In this document: positions 8,268-16,439 of the stretch, in pieces
Layout of the letters: the number at the start of each line of letters is the position of its first letter
Numbering within the stretch: the first letter of the stretch is position 1
Assembly: GCA_002840505.1 (NCBI GenBank)
Contig: PHBC01000005.1
Span: 186,001 to 250,000, forward strand
Reading direction: 5' to 3'
DNA: 64,000 nucleotides
DNA from: Deltaproteobacteria bacterium HGW-Deltaproteobacteria-2
GTDB taxonomy: Bacteria; Desulfobacterota; Syntrophia; Syntrophales; Smithellaceae
Made by a program: the position numbers and the translations under genes
The notes under the pieces: generated by a model
The model's database searches: none
What the model was told of the DNA's origin: nothing
What the model saw: only the letters and a program-made list of their open reading frames with translations

Positions 8268-8430
8268 CCCCTCTTTTCTAAAGAGGGGTGAGGGGAGATT
8301 TTTGTCATGTCGAACCGCAGGGAGACATCTTTTATTATTTAAAAAGATTTCTCTTCACCCCGACAAATCGGGGTTCATCGAAATGACAAACTGTTTCAAA
8401 TCCCTCTTGCTCTCCCTTTAGAAAAGGGAG
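8268..8430. repeat. Cluster of dispersed intergenic hairpins
   Basis: CCCCTCTTT-TCT-AAAGAGGGG at 8268-8288 and CTCCCTTT-AGA-AAAGGGAG at 8412-8430 flank an element containing a CCCCGAC-AAAT-CGGGG-type hairpin with GTCAT ends. Similar CTCCCTTT and CCCGCCC-ACCA-GGGGCGGG elements recur at about 14545-14580. The elements look like genome-wide repeats rather than gene-specific regulators. Confidence 0.55.
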
Positions 8431-8439
8431 AAATTTTTA

Positions 8440-11400
8440 TCATTTCTTCCCCACAAACCATTTTTCTTCGATTCCTTTTGAGTCAGAAGTGGAAACGCTG
8501 ACGGCAAAGCCCGCCTTTTTCATGAAATCGGCAATTTCCAGTTCTGCGCGGAATCGGTTGGGCATGCGCGTAATTTTTAATCTAACTGTCTCTATCCAGC
8601 GTTTCCACGGATTGGGTTTATCCGATGGAATGGTTGCGCGGACAAGCAATGTGCCGTCCGCGGTTAGTTTATCGTAAATCCGTTGAAAAGCAATTTGAAC
8701 TTCCTTATCGGAAATTAAATGCAGCATATCCAGCATGAGCACGTAATCGACAAGTCCTTCAACTTCGGGCAAGTCCGGCGCTCGTCCAACAACAATTGAG
8801 CCGCGATTGCCGATGACACGCGAGGCAATAAGCACGCGCTCCTCATCCGGTTCAATGCCGAAAACATGGGCCTGCGGATAAATTTCCAGAAGCCAGGTAG
8901 CGGGGACTCCAAACCCGCATCCGATGTCAATTATTCTGCTGGGGTTCTGGACATACTTGTTCAGTTCCTTGAACATCGGGTCAATCATCATCTTCATGCG
9001 GGCGAAAACGCGCGGATAAGCGGGCAGATGACGGTAGCGTAAAATTGTCCGGCGCAAATGTTCTTTGGAACCAATCGTAAATTCACCCGTAGGATATTGA
9101 ACCGGGGCAAATATTTTTTTCATCAGAACCGGAAGGATAAAGAACACTCCTATCAAACAATAACTGATTCCTAAAAATGAAACTATTCCGATGCTGCGCA
9201 AAAGCGCGTGATTCGCAAGTGCCAACACACCAAAACCTATTAATGTGGTAAATGCCGCCAGAAAAATCGCCAGCTTGATGGTATGCATTGCCGGATGTTT
9301 TTCATCAAAGTTGCGCTGATAATGGCAGATATAGTAAAACGCATAATCATCCCCCATGCCCATAATGACAATCCACAGCATAATACTGGGGATATCCAAC
9401 GGATGGCCGATAATTTTCAACGTTCCCAGAGTGGCGCAAAGAGCGAAAACGATCGGTGCCAGCGCTGCAAGCGACAATTGCCAGTCCAGGAAATATAAAA
9501 AAGTAACAAGCACAATCCCGATGCTGATGATAATAGCGATTTCCAGAAAAAGATTTTTCAGAAAATCGCCCAGCCTTTTGTTGAACAAATCCCCGTCAAA
9601 TATCTTGGCCAGGCCGCTTTGGGAAATCCGTTCGAAAAAATCTTCCGCGTTATAATTTTTTCCGGCAACAAGCAGGCTCAGTTGTGTAAAACCGGTAGGG
9701 CTTTGGGCAATACCAAGCATTTCAAAATACTTTTGAGGTATCTCGAAGGATTCGGGACTTTCCTGATTCATTATTTTCCAGAAGGGTTCAAAAGCATTGG
9801 GCGCGAAGCCGTTTTCTTTGGCTGCCGCGTTTATATCTCGCTTAAAAGCAGCTATGCGGTCTTTATTCCAGAAAGCGCGCCAGGCCGCAAAATTGCTTTT
9901 GACTGTATTCTGAGACGGAAACAAGATGGAAGGTAGAAAAGCAGGAGATAACTTTTCCTGCCGCACATCGCTTGACAGCCATGCCATTAACTGATCATTT
10001 TTTTTCTGCATTTGAGCAATGCTTGGAGCTTCCAGAAGAACATAGCATTTGCCGGAAAGATTGCCCCACACACTTTGCATTTTTTTGTCGGCGTTTATTG
10101 TCTCGTTGCTCATGGAATTCATGGTGTTCATATCGACATTAAATACTGGTTTGGCGAAAAACAGCATTATCAGACCAAAGACAATAGCAGCAATAAATTT
10201 CCAATTCGCAGGTGCGGCAAATTTCTTAACCGCATTGAAAAGAAGGGGATTGCTTGGTTTTGCTGCCGGCGGCATGGCCGGAAATATTTTCGGAAAAACA
10301 AAGTGAACAAAAAGAAGAGCAAAGGTAACTCCGAGAGCGGAAAAAACGCCAATTTGTGCCAGAATTTTAAAATCGCTGATCAGCAGTAAAAGGAACGCGC
10401 CAACTGTTGTCAGTACCGCCAGAAGTTCCGCCGACCAGACCTCCCGCGCAACCTCCTTGCCGTAAGTAGTCTGGGGCTGATCCAGAAAAAGCAGGTACGC
10501 AATTCCCAGATCAACAGTAAAAGCCATAATGGCACCGCCGAAACCGACGGCCAGCATCGACATGGATTTAAACAAGAAAGAACAAATAAACAGGGCGGCA
10601 ATTGCTCCCACGGTCGATGGCAGAAGCGCCAGCAGGCCGATGAGCGGACGGGGAAAAGCGAAGATAAGCAAAAGAGCGATGCCCAATGTCGTTAATATTA
10701 TGGCCATCTGCATGTCGCGTTTGGCAATGGTTTCATTATCCAGAGCCACGCGATAAGCGCCGACAGATGTCAGTGTATATTTATTAGTTGAATCCACATT
10801 TGCTGCCAGTTCTTTACTGCAATCATCAAGGAGTTTTTCAATTTTAACGGCGGTTGATGTATCAGTTCCCGAACCTTTGATTCTGGCGATGATAAGAGCA
10901 TTTCTCCCGTCTTCGGAAATCAGCTGTGCCTGATAAAACTGGGCTTTGTTGGCGGGAAGCAGAGCGGACATCTGCCCCAGAATAACGCCGGAAAAACCCA
11001 GCGGGTCTTTGGCAATCATTTCGCTTCTGCCGATTCCTTCAAGCTGTTCCAGTGACTGCCGATTTTGCACCATTGCTTCTCTGATTTTATCAGGCGACAG
11101 AAGCGGCGCAATTTTCTGTTCCAGATCGGCAGCGCTCAAAAGCGCGGGTAGGTTATCGTTTACATGCGCCATGAGTTCCGGAAAGTTCTTCGCGTCATCT
11201 CCTATACCGACTTTGGTGAAAAGGTTGCTTTTGCTAAGTTTTTCCGAAAGGGTTACTGCCGTACTAACCAGTTTGTCGCGATCAGGGTTTGTCTGTTCAA
11301 GGTTGATGAATATTTTATCCTGAACGGGCAGGTGTTTGATAATAAGACGCGCGTCAGCCAGCACCGGATCATTGTGCGGCATTGATTCCAGAATGTCTGT

Positions 11401-11502
11401 TTCGATTTTCAGATTTTTGGATTCCCAGAAAAAAAGCACCGCCACAATCAGAGTAACTACAAAAACAATGGACCATTTGATTTGATATTTTTGCAGGGAC
11501 AT
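8440..11502 (-). CDS. MMPL/RND-family exporter fused to a C-terminal SAM methyltransferase
   Basis: About 1,020 residues. Residues about 10-830 form a two-repeat MMPL/RND-like permease: an N-terminal TM, a large periplasmic domain, a five- to six-TM bundle, then the same layout again with VIMGMGDDYAFYYICHY. Residues about 845-1020 form a class I methyltransferase with motif I RIIDIGCGFG and an acidic GIEPDEE loop. MMPL exporters in aryl-polyene clusters are thought to move the polyene lipid to the outer membrane, and those clusters also encode methyltransferases, usually as separate genes. ATG 11502 is preferred over GTG 11508 because AAAGGTG lies just upstream. Confidence 0.85.
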   Translation of the reverse strand: MSLQKYQIKWSIVFVVTLIVAVLFFWESKNLKIETDILESMPHNDPVLADARLIIKHLPVQDKIFINLEQTNPDRDKLVSTAVTLSEKLSKSNLFTKVGIGDDAKNFPELMAHVNDNLPALLSAADLEQKIAPLLSPDKIREAMVQNRQSLEQLEGIGRSEMIAKDPLGFSGVILGQMSALLPANKAQFYQAQLISEDGRNALIIARIKGSGTDTSTAVKIEKLLDDCSKELAANVDSTNKYTLTSVGAYRVALDNETIAKRDMQMAIILTTLGIALLLIFAFPRPLIGLLALLPSTVGAIAALFICSFLFKSMSMLAVGFGGAIMAFTVDLGIAYLLFLDQPQTTYGKEVAREVWSAELLAVLTTVGAFLLLLISDFKILAQIGVFSALGVTFALLFVHFVFPKIFPAMPPAAKPSNPLLFNAVKKFAAPANWKFIAAIVFGLIMLFFAKPVFNVDMNTMNSMSNETINADKKMQSVWGNLSGKCYVLLEAPSIAQMQKKNDQLMAWLSSDVRQEKLSPAFLPSILFPSQNTVKSNFAAWRAFWNKDRIAAFKRDINAAAKENGFAPNAFEPFWKIMNQESPESFEIPQKYFEMLGIAQSPTGFTQLSLLVAGKNYNAEDFFERISQSGLAKIFDGDLFNKRLGDFLKNLFLEIAIIISIGIVLVTFLYFLDWQLSLAALAPIVFALCATLGTLKIIGHPLDIPSIMLWIVIMGMGDDYAFYYICHYQRNFDEKHPAMHTIKLAIFLAAFTTLIGFGVLALANHALLRSIGIVSFLGISYCLIGVFFILPVLMKKIFAPVQYPTGEFTIGSKEHLRRTILRYRHLPAYPRVFARMKMMIDPMFKELNKYVQNPSRIIDIGCGFGVPATWLLEIYPQAHVFGIEPDEERVLIASRVIGNRGSIVVGRAPDLPEVEGLVDYVLMLDMLHLISDKEVQIAFQRIYDKLTADGTLLVRATIPSDKPNPWKRWIETVRLKITRMPNRFRAELEIADFMKKAGFAVSVSTSDSKGIEEKWFVGKK

Positions 11503-11573
11503 GAACACCTTTAAATTCGTTTATTTATCGGTATTTGACAATGATTTTATTGTGAGACTCAAATTTCAAAAAC

Positions 11574-11600
11574 GAATAACCTAAAGGTCACTATAGGTGT
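11574..11600 (+). repeat. 27-mer intergenic repeat, copy A
   Basis: Starts GAATAACCTAAAGGTCAC and matches 33699-33725 at 25 of 27 positions. Both copies are in non-coding DNA, 22 kb apart and in the same orientation. Confidence 0.65.
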
Positions 11601-11673
11601 ATTGAAATTTGTAAGTCGTAGTGAGTCCCAAATTTCAGAAGCGCAGCTCACTGAAATTTGTTGGACGAACTAT

Positions 11674-11697
11674 CCAATTCCGATTAATCGGAATTGG
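11674..11697. repeat. Perfect 24-bp palindrome
   Basis: CCAATTCCGATT and its exact reverse complement abut with no loop. Flanks (CGAACTAT before, followed by AATCCCG) resemble those of the hairpin at 14420-14444 (CGAATTAT before, TATCCC after), suggesting one repeat family with a variable palindromic core. Confidence 0.65.
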
Positions 11698-12042
11698 GAA
11701 CAATCCCGCAAAGCGGAGGGTACTATAGTACCAGTGATAAACCATATTTTGCCGGTAGTGGCAAGACAAAAAGCCTTGGAGAAAAGCTTTATCAATACTT
11801 GTTTCCTGTGTTCAGATGATTGACAGGATGTTTTCAGGCGACCCGCAAAATCAGCCCTTCTGTTTCTTGAATTAAGTGGTATGCTATAAGAAATTCAAAA
11901 GCTTATACAATTGGCTGAAATTCATAAATTCGTAGCCATGTCTATGCCTTGTCAAATTGCTTGCAATTGCTTATAAAGAAGAGTAAAAGCACGCGCTAGT
12001 GATTAGGGGAAGACGGTTAAGGAGCCGTATTTACAAAATATT

Positions 12043-12387
12043 ATGGCATCAAAAATTATTTTTTCTAATCTCAGCCGTAACGATGATTATACAATATTGC
12101 TTAATGGTCAGGACATGGGCACCATTTTTCCGCTGAAAGCTATTACAATCGACGTGGAAAAGGGGAGATACGAGCTGGATGTCAAAGGCAGTAATGAAGA
12201 AGGATTGCCGAGTATGTGCAATCCTGTTCAGATTACTATAGCAGATGGCAAGAACGTCCATTTGAAGATAGTTGCTCTACACTTTGCGATCGGCATATAC
12301 GACGAAAAGGGGAAGCAGTTAAATGACAAGGATGGTGTCTTTTGCGGATATGTTGCCGATGGTGTTCATATAGATAATCCTGAATAA
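12043..12387 (+). CDS. Small beta-rich protein of unknown function
   Basis: A 114-residue protein with no signal peptide. The composition suggests a small beta-sandwich: a GxYELDVKGS-like strand pattern resembling PEGA/carbohydrate-binding-like repeats, then IADGKNVHLKIVAL. The stop overlaps the ATG of the KimA-like transporter gene (TAATG), so the two are probably co-translated. That coupling suggests an accessory role for the transporter, but nothing in the sequence names it. Confidence 0.6.
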   Translation: MASKIIFSNLSRNDDYTILLNGQDMGTIFPLKAITIDVEKGRYELDVKGSNEEGLPSMCNPVQITIADGKNVHLKIVALHFAIGIYDEKGKQLNDKDGVFCGYVADGVHIDNPE

Positions 12388-14369
12388 TGAATATTCCTGA
12401 TAACAAACCGCATCAATCGCTCTTTGATCGCCTGAAACATCGTTTTATCGGCGAGCCTCGCAATATCAACGAACCATCTCTCTTTCACAAAATTTCACTG
12501 ATTCCGATTCTTGCATGGATCGGTTTAGGCGCCGACGGCCTGTCATCGTCCTCCTACGGTCCTGAAGAAGCCTTCAAGGCCTTGGGGCCCCACACCTATC
12601 TGGCTATCTTTATTGCTATAGCGACCGCGTTCACGGTGTTCATTATTGCTTTCGCTTATTCCCGCATCATTGAAAAATTTCCCCACGGCGGCGGCGGATA
12701 CATGGTATCCACCCACACGATCAGCAGTGGCGCGGGCGTAATTTCCGGTTCGGCCCTTCTGGTCGATTATATCCTGACAATTACCGTCTCTCTGGCCGCC
12801 TGCGGAGATGCCATTTTCAGCTATCTTCCTGCCGCCTTTTTGCATTACAAGCTACCCTTTGTTATGGGGTTGATCGTTCTGCTGGTCTTTCTCAACCTAC
12901 GGGGCATGAAGGAGTCGGTAACTTTTCTCGCGCCTATCTTTATAACTTTCGTTATCACCCATGTCCTGCTGATAGGTTATGGATTATATTCTCACGTCGG
13001 TGAATTAGGACCGGTGGCCCAACGATACAGCGGTGGGATCAGCATGGATCTATCCACGATAGGGTTTGTCGGGATTATGGCGATTTTTTTACGCGCCTTT
13101 TCCATGGGCGGAGGTACTTATACAGGGATTGAGGCCGTTTCCACGGCCATGCACATCATGCGGGAACCGAAAGTTCAAACGGGGAAGCGCACCATGCTTT
13201 ATCTGGCCGTGTCGCTGGCTATAACGGCATCGGGCCTGCTTTTCTGTTACGCACTGTTTGATATCAAACCGGCAACAGGGAGAACCCTTAACGCCATTCT
13301 GGCGGATATGACCTTTAGTGGCTGGTATCTGGGAGGTGCCCTGGCTTTTATTACCATCCTGTCCGAAGGAGCCCTCCTTATCGTCGGCGCTCAGTCTGGC
13401 TTTGCCGGCGGTCCCAGTATCATGGCCAACATGGCCAAGGACTCCTGGCTGCCCAGACGTTTTTCAGCTCTTTCGGAACGCCTGACTATGCAAAACGGTG
13501 TCCTCCTCATGGGAGCGGCTTCCCTGGCGGTGCTTTTATATACCAGAGGTTCTGTAACGGCCCTTGTTGTCATGTATTCGATCAACGTTTTTCTTGATTT
13601 TACACTCTCCCAGTTCGGCATGTCGAAGTTCTTCTTTCAAAACCGCAGTAAGGATAAGGCTTGGGCAAGCCATATTTCTATTCACATCATAGGATTAATT
13701 CTTTGTTTGACGATCCTGCTCGTGACGGTTTTTGAGAAATTCGGAGAGGGGGGCTGGGTTACTCTGGTCATCACGTCAACGCTGATTGGCTTGTGCTATC
13801 TGATTAAAAGCCATTACCTGAAAGTGCGCAAGGGCGTGCGTCAGTTGGAGGAAATCCTTTCTTCCATTCCATCCGGGCAGAAGCCTAATGAAGAGCCTCT
13901 TAATCAGAATGAACGGACAGCCATTCTTTTGGTTAGCGGTTATAACGGATTTGGCCTGCACTCATGGCTTTCTGTCTTCAGAGAATTCCCCAAACTCTAT
14001 CGCAATTTTATTTTTGTGTCCGTGGCGGAAATTGATTCGGGGGCTTTTAAAGGTGCCTCGGAGATAGACGCACTGAAAGCATCGATCGCAGAGCAACTCG
14101 AAAAATATGTCAAGTTAGCCCGTTCTTATGGTTATGCCGCTGATTATCGTATGGACGTAGCAACGGATGTTGTAGAGGCAGCGACCAACCTCTGCCAGAA
14201 AATTGTACAGGAGTTTCCTAAATCGTCAGTATTTACGGGTAAGCTCGTTTTCCGTCAGGAGAATGCCTTCCAGAAGATTCTTCACAACGAGACTGCCTTT
14301 GCCATTCAAAGACGCCTGCAGTGGGAAGGCATCACAACTGTTATTCTCCCGGTTCGTGTGAATATCTGA
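12387..14369 (+). CDS. APC-superfamily transporter, KimA/YdaO-like
   Basis: A 660-residue protein with about 12 transmembrane segments in the first 460 residues, followed by a cytoplasmic domain of about 190 residues. The N-terminal GADGLSSSSYGPEEAF matches the D-x-L-S-S-x-x-Y-x-x-E-E signature of KimA-type potassium-proton symporters. GGGGYMVS follows in the third segment. KimA homologues import K+, and some are controlled by c-di-AMP through the C-terminal domain. The C-terminal domain here (AILLVSGYNGFG onward) is universal-stress-like in layout. A general amino-acid permease is the alternative call. It is an insertion of plus-strand genes in the polyketide region. Confidence 0.7.
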   Translation: MNIPDNKPHQSLFDRLKHRFIGEPRNINEPSLFHKISLIPILAWIGLGADGLSSSSYGPEEAFKALGPHTYLAIFIAIATAFTVFIIAFAYSRIIEKFPHGGGGYMVSTHTISSGAGVISGSALLVDYILTITVSLAACGDAIFSYLPAAFLHYKLPFVMGLIVLLVFLNLRGMKESVTFLAPIFITFVITHVLLIGYGLYSHVGELGPVAQRYSGGISMDLSTIGFVGIMAIFLRAFSMGGGTYTGIEAVSTAMHIMREPKVQTGKRTMLYLAVSLAITASGLLFCYALFDIKPATGRTLNAILADMTFSGWYLGGALAFITILSEGALLIVGAQSGFAGGPSIMANMAKDSWLPRRFSALSERLTMQNGVLLMGAASLAVLLYTRGSVTALVVMYSINVFLDFTLSQFGMSKFFFQNRSKDKAWASHISIHIIGLILCLTILLVTVFEKFGEGGWVTLVITSTLIGLCYLIKSHYLKVRKGVRQLEEILSSIPSGQKPNEEPLNQNERTAILLVSGYNGFGLHSWLSVFREFPKLYRNFIFVSVAEIDSGAFKGASEIDALKASIAEQLEKYVKLARSYGYAADYRMDVATDVVEAATNLCQKIVQEFPKSSVFTGKLVFRQENAFQKILHNETAFAIQRRLQWEGITTVILPVRVNI

Positions 14370-14419
14370 TGAGACGAAGATATTACAAACGGAGTACGGT
14401 AATATCTGTTAGTCGAATT

Positions 14420-14444
14420 ATCCAATAGCTAAGGGCTATTGGAT
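14420..14444. repeat. Hairpin ATCCAATAGC-loop-GCTATTGGAT
   Basis: 10-bp arms and a 5-base loop, 50 bp after the KimA-like stop. It could serve as a weak terminator but no T-run follows. Its flanks resemble the palindrome at 11674-11697. Confidence 0.55.
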
Positions 14445-14611
14445 ATTATCCCAGGTGCAGAGTGACGTAGGATAAAGTACCATATAAATCTTTCCTCACT
14501 TGAGGGGAGGAAATTAAAAGGAGGGTGAAATATTTTTATCAAAGCCCCCTCCCTTTAATTCCCGCCCACCAGGGGCGGGAAAACTATATTGCTATTTTAT
14601 AAAATTAATTA

Positions 14612-15325
14612 TTATTTCAGGAAAAATATCCGACTGAAAATTAACCGGCTGAAGGTTGAGGAATTGCGTAAGAAATCAACGAATGGGCGAAAGTGGGAAA
14701 TTCTTTCTCCATTGGGATTGTAATTAACACGTACCGGAGCTTCTATTACCGGAATGCCGTTTCTTCTGGCGTGAACTAGAATTTCAACTTCAAACTGAAA
14801 CCGCCGCGCCTTTGTTTTTAAATTAAGCACCTCGGGCAAGGGATATATGCGAAATCCGCTTTGAGAATCCGAAATAGCCGGTCCTCCGGAAGTTCGCACC
14901 CAGAAGTTGGAAAACTTCCTCCCAAAACTGCTTGTCCAAGGCACATGTTTGCCTTCCATACCGGTTCTGGCTCCCACCACAATCGGCCTTATTTTTTTCG
15001 GAATAGCTTTAATTATTTTTCGCGCATCTTCCGGATAGTGCTGGCCGTCAGCGTCGATAGTGATGGCCCAGTCGGCCACATTTGATGCCGCGGCAAAGCC
15101 GGTTAAAATGGCTGCGCCTTTGCCCTGATTTTGCTCATGCCGCACGATTTTTATACCGGCTATATCTTTAATTTGATCATACGAGTTATCAGTTGAGCCG
15201 TCGTCAACAACAAAGACGGGATAGCCCATGGCCTGCGCATTCTTAACAACCTGCGCCACAGTTCCCGCATGATTGTAGACGGGAATGACAAACGCAAAAC
15301 GGGTGTTTTTGTTTTCAATTCTCAT
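14612..15325 (-). CDS. Family 2 glycosyltransferase (dolichyl-phosphate-mannose synthase-like)
   Basis: A 237-residue GT-A fold enzyme. It has AFVIPVYNH at the N-terminus, the nucleotide-binding VVDDGSTDNS (about 46-55) and the metal-binding DxD-like TIDADGQHYPEDA (about 100). A SGFRIYPL segment is typical of the DPM1-like branch. There are no transmembrane segments, so the lipid acceptor would be met at the membrane surface. GT2 enzymes are regular members of aryl-polyene clusters, where they modify the polyene headgroup. It stands alone between KimA and FkbM but on the cluster strand. Confidence 0.85.
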   Translation of the reverse strand: MRIENKNTRFAFVIPVYNHAGTVAQVVKNAQAMGYPVFVVDDGSTDNSYDQIKDIAGIKIVRHEQNQGKGAAILTGFAAASNVADWAITIDADGQHYPEDARKIIKAIPKKIRPIVVGARTGMEGKHVPWTSSFGRKFSNFWVRTSGGPAISDSQSGFRIYPLPEVLNLKTKARRFQFEVEILVHARRNGIPVIEAPVRVNYNPNGERISHFRPFVDFLRNSSTFSRLIFSRIFFLK

Positions 15326-15418
15326 TATCTTTCGACTTTAACAAACAGTGTCTTAAGCCGTTTGTTTATCTTCCTTATTAGTTACAAATAGCATAAAAAG
15401 TTAAATTGATAAACAATT

Positions 15419-15487
15419 GTCATACCGGCGAAGGCCGGTATCCAGGAAAAATTAAATCTGGATTACCTGGTCACGCCAGGCAATGAC
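15419..15487. repeat. Inverted doublet of GTCAT...ATCCAG palindromic elements
   Basis: The 27-mer at 15419-15445 (GTCAT, ACCGGC-GAAG-GCCGGT hairpin, ATCCAG) faces a 30-mer at 15458-15487 (CTGGAT, CCTGG-TCACG-CCAGG hairpin, ATGAC). The same flanks with a different hairpin core occur at 234-260 and 580-606. The core varies while the ends are fixed. Confidence 0.7.
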
Positions 15488-15542
15488 ATTTTATACCAAT
15501 TTTTAATCTAACTTTCTTGATATCAAAAGAGTGTGATTCTGT

Positions 15543-15572
15543 TTGACAAGCGATATTAAAGAAAGATAGGCT
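15543..15572 (+). promoter_or_regulatory. Candidate sigma-70 promoter for FkbM gene
   Basis: TTGACA at 15543-15548 and TAGGCT at 15567-15572 with an 18-bp spacer, about 75 bp upstream of the start. The -35 is consensus; the -10 is weak. Confidence 0.4.
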
Positions 15573-15646
15573 TTAGAAAAATTAAGGCAGAATTATTGTT
15601 GGACCGGATGAATTACCTTATTGCAGTAGTTTAGTTAGAGGTAGTG

Positions 15647-16366
15647 ATGAAAATAACCAAGTCCATTTCAAAATTGATGCATGCAGCAATATACCCATTC
15701 CTCGAAAGAAAATCTCTTCATTTGTCTCAGGCCGGGCAGGACATCTGGGTGTTTGGCGAAGTTTTTAACGAAATGAGAAATGGGTACTTCATAGATTTAG
15801 GCGCACATGACGGGATCTATTTAAGCAACACATATATATTGGAGTGCAAATATGATTGGAGGGGGATTTGCGTTGAGGCAAATCCGGCTAGTTTTAAACT
15901 GCTGAGGAAAAACAGGCAAGCCGTATGTATCAACGCGTGTCTCGATGGTCAAGAGGGCTTTGTTGATTTTGCCAAAAGAGGTTTGATGGGCGGCATAATA
16001 GCACCGGATAAATTCAATAAAGATGGCGAATCATGCGAGGTATTCAGGGTAAAAACACAAACCTTAAATAATCTTTTAAAAGAAATGGACACACCTCATG
16101 AAGTTGATTACCTTTCTATTGATATTGAAGGAGCGGAAGAAAGCGTATTGAAGGAATTCAACTTCAACGATTATCTATTTAAGTGCATAACCATAGAACG
16201 TCCCACCGGTACGCTTAAAAAAATATTTACCGATAATGGATACATTCTCATCAAGGAAATTCCTTTTTTTGAGTGCTTTTATGTACACGAAAGCTTTTTC
16301 GGCCAATACTGTACCAATCTGTTTGACTTCTACAATAAAAAGTATCTGGCGATGCGCTGGAAGTGA
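15647..16366 (+). CDS. FkbM-family SAM methyltransferase
   Basis: A 239-residue protein. It has the FkbM pattern: FIDLGAHDGIYLSNT (about 46-60, SAM motif I), the acidic CVEANP loop (about 78) and YLSIDIEGAEESVLKEF (about 158-174). FkbM enzymes methylate sugar hydroxyls or other oxygens of secreted glycans and polyketides. It is monocistronic and opposite in strand to the polyketide genes, so a role in their product is possible but unproven. ATG 15647 fits AGAGG better than the GTG one codon earlier. The A+T-rich codon use compared with neighbours hints at a separate origin. Confidence 0.8.
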   Translation: MKITKSISKLMHAAIYPFLERKSLHLSQAGQDIWVFGEVFNEMRNGYFIDLGAHDGIYLSNTYILECKYDWRGICVEANPASFKLLRKNRQAVCINACLDGQEGFVDFAKRGLMGGIIAPDKFNKDGESCEVFRVKTQTLNNLLKEMDTPHEVDYLSIDIEGAEESVLKEFNFNDYLFKCITIERPTGTLKKIFTDNGYILIKEIPFFECFYVHESFFGQYCTNLFDFYNKKYLAMRWK

Positions 16367-16439
16367 GGCGTATTTTTCATACGCCGCAGCGCCTCAAGGA
16401 TGAAGCGCAATCCCGATAACATCGGGACAGGTGGCCTCT

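Larger units (their letters stand above)
11503..12042. other. 540-bp intergenic region with repeats, no supported gene
   Basis: It lies between divergent genes. It holds CAAATTTCA/TGAAATTTG inverted repeats near 11560-11660 and a perfect 24-bp palindrome at 11674-11697. A 27-mer at 11574-11600 recurs with two mismatches at 33699-33725. An open frame of 73 codons at 11602 is made largely of repeat sequence and is not supported. AAGGAG at 12018 lies too far from the 12043 ATG to be an ideal ribosome binding site. Confidence 0.5.

Noticed and set aside
8255-8308. N-terminal extension of the LpxL-type acyltransferase
   Set aside because: Translates a repeated hairpin; the ATG at 8254 begins the family's normal N-terminus.
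11602-11823. Open frame of 73 codons between MMPL and the small beta protein gene
   Set aside because: Covers inverted repeats and a perfect palindrome; no ribosome binding site; low-complexity reading.
12543-12845. 100-codon open frame opposite the KimA-like gene
   Set aside because: Antisense shadow of a well-supported transporter.
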